This document shows positions 57,641 to 64,000 of a stretch of 64,000 nucleotides of DNA, piece after piece. The position numbers were made by a program, and so were the translations under genes. Within the stretch, counting starts at the first letter, position 1; every line of letters begins with the position of its first letter. The notes beneath the pieces are model-generated. The model searched no databases, had not been told where the DNA came from, and was given only the letters and a program-made list of their open reading frames with translations. The stretch comes from Pteria penguin (lineage: Eukaryota; Mollusca; Bivalvia; Pterioida; Pteriidae), in the NCBI GenBank assembly GCA_035048485.1, contig CM068585.1:19462501-19526500 (forward strand), read 5' to 3'.

Positions 57641-58533
57641 GATACCGACTTAGGACGGTCATTTAATTTGAAAAAAGCCAAACAAATGGTGTGGTTAACC
57701 GGTTTACGGGCCCACCTTCCCACTCACCGTAACAGCAGAACAATCAAAGGACGTACATTTAAAAATTTATAAATAACCCTCCATGTAAAGAACAAGGGTC
57801 AACAGGTATCGCATATTGAGAGGTCATAAATACATAGACACGTAAGGTATTGTAAAACACATAATGATATAAAAAATATATGCGACATCAACATGATAAA
57901 CAGAGGTTTAGGACCATGTCTCCTCTGAAAGAGGTTTGGACAAGGCCCGTCATATAGTCCCCACCGCCCTGTTAGTCAGCGTGCAACGTTCAAGCAAAAG
58001 TCTGCATAAGGATGTAGAGGGGCCAAATACAAGACCTATAGCCTTTTTGATGATCTCAATGTCATATTGTCTATTTAGAAGACGTTTGACTATTTTATTA
58101 CATGATAAAATAACGTTATCGGAGCCTTTTACTTTCCTTAGTTTATATACGAGATCACCGTAAAAAATTAGGATGGGAAATTCCATTGGATACATAGTGT
58201 TGAAAAGAAATATTTCCAAATTTAGATAGAATTTCTGAATAAGATTTAAACAATTTGCCGAATGTTTTTCTAAGCTTTTGATATCTGTAACCCTGAGTTA
58301 AAAGTTTAGTAGTAATTTGTAAATTTCGTTTATGAAAGTCCAAAACATCGGTGACAAATCGAACTAATTTTAGATACATAGATACCATATGACTGGGGTC
58401 GAGGGAACTCGCCATCCAAGTAAGGAAAATATACAATAGGAAATCCAAAACCCTCACGTTTATCATAAATATTAGTATGTATTAGGTGGTTGATAAGTTT
58501 GATGTTCAAACCTAAGAAAGGTGTAGATTTATC

Positions 58534-58873
58534 TCAAGTATTAGCTTTATTCAATTTCAGTTCTGGTGGATATATTTCTGATATAAATTGTTCGAATTCA
58601 GGGTTGTCGATAACCAAAATGTCATCCAGATATCTGCAAGTATTATTAAATTTGTCAATGAGGTCGAAACGTTTTGAGTTTTGAATAGAAACCATAAAAT
58701 CCCTCTCATAACAATAAAGAAATAAATCTGCTATCAGAAGCGCGCAGTTACTACCCATAGGAACCCCAACTATCTGTTGATATATCTTGCCATCAAATTG
58801 CCAAAAAATATTATTCATGAGAAAATCTAGTGCTTTACATAATTCCTTGTAAGTCCAGTATTTATATGAAGTA
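58534..58873 (-). pseudogene. RT palm segment of the interrupted element
   Basis: It is open from the transposon border down to 58534. It includes YKYWTYKELCKALDFLMNNI, VGVPMGSNCALLIADLFLYC (the usual Cys-Ala-Pro after GSN is Cys-Ala-Leu here) and TCRYLDDILVIDN with both catalytic Asp. Its upstream continuation is at 59822 and beyond. Confidence 0.75.
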
Positions 58874-59819
58874 CAGTCAAACTTCGATATCTCGAACACT
58901 GATATCTCGAATACCCGGGATATCTCGAAGTCGAACGTCGGTCCCGAAAAAAATCCTTCATATTATTATTAAATTCACCCCGGATGTGTCGAACACTGAT
59001 ATGTCGAATACCATGCTTATCTCGAATACATTTTCAAGTCCCGAAGTTCTTATTTACCCGGTTTATCTCGAAGTTGGCTTCTTATTGACAATATTCCCCG
59101 CGGCGTTTACCCTAAATGACAGGTCGCTAGCGTGGTGTGATCAATTGACCGTGTCGGTGTACATAGCCGCAGTAATTACATAATCGATCTCGTCCGTGCG
59201 TACCCTGTTATTTATACCAAATATTAATAAATGATGATAGCTTATTAAACTCGACACAAAATTAGATAATTAACATTAACTGTATTTAATGCTTTTTCAT
59301 ACTGCGTTTAAAGAAATTTCTTTACACTGTTAATTAATTATTACTATCTCCAATCCGTGTGTATGTCTATGTATTTTTATGCAAAGTAATAGTAATTAAA
59401 TCAAATTATGACGAGTGTCTTTATCTTGTCTTACGTGTTAGCCCGTCCTCGGTTTTAGGTATAGTATAATACAGTTATATCCAGTATTGGATTTAAATTA
59501 CGATGTTACTGAAAAGGAAACATGACGTTTTCAGTTTTGGAGTATATTCTCTATATATTCACAAAATATAAAAGGTATGATGAGATTTAGATTAATTATT
59601 AAGGAACAATACAATATGCACATCTTCATGCATATTTATTGATAGATACATGTATATCTCATACATCTACTATAATAATCACAAATGTCAAATGAATCGG
59701 CGTACATCAACAACTGCAAGATTTGTGATCCTAAACTCAAAATTAGGATATCTCGAACTACGGATATCTCAAAGTATTTTCCACGGTCTCTCCGACTTCG
59801 AGATAACGAGGTTTGACTG
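58874..59819. mobile_element. 946-bp non-autonomous pogo/Tigger-like DNA transposon
   Basis: Flanked by TA on both sides (58872-58873 and 59820-59821). The terminal inverted repeats are CAGTCAAACTTCGATATCTC at the left and GAGATAACGAGGTTTGACTG at the right. Subterminal GATATCTCGAA words repeat at both ends (at least six), as expected for transposase binding. No DDE transposase frame. It splits the RT frame of the host retroelement; removing it and one TA rejoins the two RT halves. Confidence 0.85.
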
Positions 59820-60373
59820 TATATTGTTTGTTGGAAAAGAATCCGGAGCCACTGGAAATACATATGTAAGTATTAGATTCTCTGTGAAAACACCATTGTA
59901 TAAGAGACAGCAACTTGCTTTTAATCAAATCACGACGCAGAGATGTATAAAGTGTAGAAAAATCAAATGTAGAAATTTGAGTCGCTTTGAAATTTAGTGA
60001 AAGAAGTTTGTCTATAACTTCATGAGAATTTTTAATTGACCAAAAGTAAATGATGTTGCTATTATGAAATGCGACATCACAATATTTGATAATATGATCT
60101 TTTATCAGTTAGAGCAGACGTAATATGTTTCGATAGTACCGTAGTAGAGCAGTGGATAGAATATGAAACGTGATTTATATGGACTTTTATGTAGTTTTGG
60201 GCGCCAATACATGGTTGGTAGATCAGATTTATCAGTTTTAATTTTGAAGTCGGACATGGTCATGAGGTGATCGTGCAAGGTGCTGTCTTTGGAGGTAGGG
60301 CTTTCCACATATGTATGAGTGGAGTTTAATTCGTTTTTAAGTACTTCAATATAATATAGTTTTCAAACAACTA

Positions 60374-60871
60374 TTATGTTATTACCTGTTTATCAGCAGG
60401 AACAAAGACATATTTAGCATGTAAGTCAGCTATCCTCTTTTTAATAGAATTTGCCGTCAATGTATTAGGCTGTTGAAATAAATGCGGATTTTCCGTAAAG
60501 TTCTTAATACGGATATCGACAATTCTTAAAATCTCGTATTTCCGGTCATTAAGAGCATGAACCTTTACCAGTTCTTTTTTACACCAACGTTCACAATATG
60601 TAGTTAAAGCATCCTCTTTAACGTCACGGCTTTTATTGAAATCTATCCTGAACGGTAACCTATATTTAGGTCCTTTTCCGAAAAGGGTACGCAATTGCTT
60701 GTCCGAAATACAGTTTAGGTCATCAGTAATAATATGACCTGCCGGTTTATAAACATATTTAGAATTTTCACAAGAACACGACAAAGAAATAGAGTCTGAA
60801 ATATCAGGGTTAGATGTAACTCTATTATAATTTAAAATAAGATTTTTATAGGCTGTTTGTATTGGTAACAA
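60374..60871 (-). pseudogene. N-terminal region of the Penelope-like protein
   Basis: 165 open residues. The AGH-ITDDLN and KGPKYRLPFR blocks, a Cys pair in SLSCSCENSKYVYKPAGH, and HAKYVFVPADK at the end correspond to the conserved region just before the RT fingers in related bivalve proteins. Function of this region is unknown to me. Confidence 0.65.
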
Positions 60872-61454
60872 TTAAGTGGAGGTTCTAAATTCTCAAAAAA
60901 TTTGGGGATTTTAGATGTGACTCTATGACCACGGAAAATATTAGAAATGTTAAGTATATCGAAGCCTTTATTAATAAATTTAATTTTGAGACATTGCTAC
61001 TTGAGTGGAAGAGACGGAATACGAGGAAAGAGTTTATTATATGAAAATAAAGTAATCAGTTTGAGTTTATATCAATCAGAATTGAAGAAGAGAAAGTATT
61101 TTCCATTGTGTACTAAACCTTGTTTTCCATCTTTAAAATCTAATGCAAGGTTTTTGATTATATAATCATTACGTTTACGTATTAGAAGTTGTAGTGCAGA
61201 AATGGCATCAGCATGATGAAACCCGGTTTTAAAATAAACCCGGCTGTCTGTACATTGTATTTCAAGGACCAACACAAAAGGCAATGCTGAAAAAGCAACG
61301 TGTTCTGAAGATGAAATGTCTTTGTAATTTTTTCATCAGCTTTCTATAGAAAGGTATTAATATTTCATTCGACAATACCTCAGGGAAAGTTCTTAGGAGA
61401 AACTTTTGATTAAATTGTTTACACAACTTAAAACAAAGGAAAAACATCTCAGAT

Positions 61455-62525
61455 TTATGACAAAAAGGACAAAAACAAACATATCAAAAGACATCAGCAA
61501 ATAGTCACAAATACATCTTTATAATTCTTTAAGTGCTCGTAAAATAAGGTGTTCAAACTCAGTACTTTGTTACATTTAGCATTATTTAAGATCTTTAAAT
61601 GAATTCCTCGTAAGATTGGTCGCCATTATCCACATGAACATCGCCTTGGGCATTTTCCGCATTATTTTAAATTTCATCAGTGGATATTTTGGATTCATGC
61701 ATAAACAAACGGTTTTTAAAATGCCGAGGATGTGTTTTGATTAAAGCCTTTAGTAACTGACGAATTATGGTCAAATATACCCAAGCCAAAACGGACTCTA
61801 GCACAACATGCTTAGTTTTGATATAAAATATCAACCACGCTTTTTCTAATCAAGCATACAGAAAAACTTTTGTGGCCTAACTAAAAGTTTTAAAGAATCT
61901 CTATCGCAGGAAATCACAAAAACGCAATTCAAGCTATAGGTGTCGGTATCTTGCAGATCTTGATATGGAAATTTATATATTCTATGAGGAGAAAATCATT
62001 CAACCGTACATTGGATGTAGCTGTTAAAACTCAGACAAACACAAACAGGCTCGTTCAACAGAACAAAACCCAGTATCAGAAAATATCCACATTCCATAAA
62101 TGCTTTCCCATCTTCTAATACCCTTCTTCACACAATGTGTTTTGTCACGTTTTCCACTTTTTTAACTCACCGCATTGAATTTCCCTATCCACTGCGTAGA
62201 AATGCTTTTATAATAAGATTTTTAAAAAATAAGAATTTTCACCATTATACATCTCTTATACAGGACAAAATAAGAAAAAATCAGAGCCGTCCCGTAAAGT
62301 GAGGAAATACCCGAATTATGAAAAGTTTCTTGTTTTTATCTAGGACGTCTTTAAACAAGATGAAACACACTTACATGTACATTGTCACCATGACAGGTAT
62401 GCAATACTGTCGGAGGAGGAAAGTTCAACATGGTAAACGGCATAGTCACTCACAAAGAAAACGTTTGGGTCTTTTATGAGGGATTTGTTCACAGAATTGG
62501 GCACCAACGGAAAATACACCCTGCT
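61455..62525. other. Intergenic or decayed element DNA, no supported gene
   Basis: Only short frames. It may include the 5' end of the minus-strand element or decayed sequence of the + strand copy at 62.8 kb; I cannot tell. Confidence 0.4.
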
Positions 62526-62531
62526 TGAGTG

Positions 62532-62724
62532 TTACAACAATTCATGGCATGAATACCGGACAAATTCTGTACATCTTTGAGAGTAGTGCATAGGCAGCTA
62601 CATCAAAGAATGTTGCATAGGTCAAACAGATACAACAATTCATGGATACCGGACAAATTCTGTACATCTTTCTGACTTACCCATAGGCAGCTACATCAGA
62701 GAATGTTGTACAGGCCAAACAATT
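62532..62724 (+). repeat. 99-bp direct tandem duplication
   Basis: TACAACAATTCATGG through ATAGGCAGCTACATCA...GTCAAACA occurs twice (starting at 62533 and 62631) with ~85-90% identity. Confidence 0.8.
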
Positions 62725-62814
62725 CGTCTTGGAATGATCCTATCCAGTGCTACTGCTCGAAATCAAAGGCAGCCTACAATTTCTAATCCATCACCCGTTG
62801 TTTGTGTTTATCTT

Positions 62815-63160
62815 TAGCAGATGATTTCTTATATTGTTATGAGAGGGACCTTATGCATTCTAATCAACCTCGAATCGTTTGTCTTATTATTGACAAATTC
62901 AATGACACCTATAGATATCAGGATGATGTTTTAGTAATCAATAATCCCGAGTTTGAAAAATGAATTACTGACATTTATCCACCTGAACTTCAATTAAACA
63001 AACCCAATGCTTCTGATAAGGTAATTTCTTGGACTTAAATACTGAAATTATTAACAACAATACCCTTACTATCATATATAATAAACGTGACGACTTTAGA
63101 TTTCCTATTGTAAATCTCCCGTATTTAGTTGCTGATGTCACTAGACTCCCATCATTTTCC
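62815..63160 (+). mobile_element. Penelope-like RT fragment, + strand
   Basis: The + strand reads ADDFLYCYERDLMHSNQPRI, then NDTYRYQDDVLVINNPEFEK, a stop, ITDIYPPELQLNKPN, a frameshift, and NKRDDFRFPIVNLPYLVADV. Motif C is YQDD instead of YLDD. Truncated on both sides. Confidence 0.7.
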
Positions 63161-63164
63161 CCCC

Positions 63165-64000
63165 AAATTTGTATCACAAAATTAGGCATTATGGGCACCT
63201 AACAGATATTGTTCCGTAACACACAGTAGATAAATTTGTTTTCTTAAATTTCTTTCTTCATATTTCCCCTTTACTTGACGCGAAATATTATATTCAATTT
63301 TGAACTATGTGCAATGCATGATGTTCAGTCGATGACAACTGATAAGGAGATAGGTCGGCAAGAAAAGATGACTTGGAGTTTTTAAATAGTATAACTCAGA
63401 TATCACGGAGCTTTTATCAACGAGGTTTATACGGCACTATGATAGAGAAGACGTTCTTTGGATGTAGTAAAGCGGACTTATATGTAATTTGCAAGTAGTA
63501 TTTTTTTCGGGCAGAAAGAAAGACTAACTCATATAATGTTTCCTCCATATAATACATAGCGGTTGTTTTTGTTACATGATCATCTTCCTCTCAATAATTA
63601 TATTGTTTATATTAAAATCAAAGCAAGGGGGATAATTGGATGCGAGTATGAAATGTCTAGTACTGCTCCGAATGCAAAACAACTCGGCAATGACAGAGTG
63701 GGAATGTAAAATCAATGCATCACGCTGGGGGTTAAATTACATTAATAAATCAAAGATTCGGATATGAAATTCGATCAATACTATACAATTACATATACCT
63801 ATCGAAATATGATATGAGCCCCGATGCTTGTTTGGCAAAAGGGGAGAAATTTTCGAGGAAAAGTAAACGAAATAGTCATATTTATCACGAAGTCTTTGTC
63901 AAGAGTGTACGTAACCAGATACATTTTTTCTTCTTTCCACCATACAAACAAGCCTAGCTCAGATAGCGTTTGATAACTTTATACAGGTTCTTATATTTAT
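63165..64000. other. Intergenic, no supported gene
   Basis: No coding or repeat signal that I can name up to the right edge. Confidence 0.5.

Larger units (their letters stand above)
57640..61450 (-). mobile_element. Penelope-like retroelement, near full length, interrupted by a DNA transposon
   Basis: Read from high to low on the minus strand: N-terminal blocks with TGFHHADAISALQLLIRKRN (61072-61284) and IFRGHRVTSKIPKFFENLEP (~60890-60950); a 165-residue open piece with YVYKPAGHIITDDLNC and GKGPKYRLPFRIDFN (60374-60871); the finger piece LPTMYWRPKLHKSPYKSRFI (60105-60308); DFSTLYTSLRRDLI (~59930-60000); then the 946-bp insertion; then VGVPMGSNCALLIADLFLYC and YLDDILVIDN (58534-58873); RKTFGKLFKSYSEILSKF (~58155-58300); GDLVYKLRKVKGSDN (57950-58219); and the 3' tail to ~57640. 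Several frameshifts and stops; not active. Confidence 0.75.

Overview
The window is AT-rich animal nuclear DNA from a mollusc, most likely a bivalve. Two real protein-coding genes can be supported. Their products are clearly animal, one is a molluscan-type paramyosin, and the introns are GT-AG. The rest is repeat-rich: tRNA-derived SINEs, tandem arrays, MITE-like elements, and Penelope-like reverse-transcriptase elements of the kind common in bivalve genomes. The exact species cannot be told from the sequence.

Left end (1-731, +): the last coding exon of IGHMBP2 (SMUBP-2 helicase), ending in an AN1 zinc finger, with a 3' UTR to about 1.56 kb. It is convergent with a complete paramyosin gene on the minus strand (ATG at 19732, stop at 7889). 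I reconstructed paramyosin as 15 coding exons in any one transcript (16 in the genome), 861 residues, all phases consistent and all introns GT-AG. A TATA box lies at 19884-19892. The main biological find is a pair of adjacent, equal-length (79 nt) exons at 13671-13749 and 13799-13877. They encode two versions of the same 27-residue coiled-coil segment, are separated by only 49 nt, and would shift the frame if both were used. This is a textbook layout for mutually exclusive splicing.

Middle (20-45 kb): no convincing gene. It holds SINE copies, a two-copy repeat whose 5' hairpin differs in sequence but keeps its pairing (23.7-24.4 kb), minisatellites (25.6-26.2, 26.75-29.4, 30.5-31.2, 38.7-39.9, 43.6-44.4 and 44.5-45.2 kb), MITE or foldback elements (28.54, 31.95 and 36.5 kb) and microsatellites.

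Right third (45-63.2 kb): a graveyard of Penelope-like retroelements, at least seven pieces on both strands. One near-full-length degenerate copy (about 45.8-48 kb) sits inside a 60-bp minisatellite that resumes on its far side. A second family forms a direct 1.1-1.3 kb tandem duplication whose halves agree almost perfectly apart from many short indels (52.37-54.75 kb). A third copy (57.6-61.5 kb) is split by a 946-bp pogo/Tigger-like non-autonomous DNA transposon with a TA target duplication. No rRNA gene, functional tRNA or CRISPR array was found. Most other open frames are short chance frames or lie in repeats.
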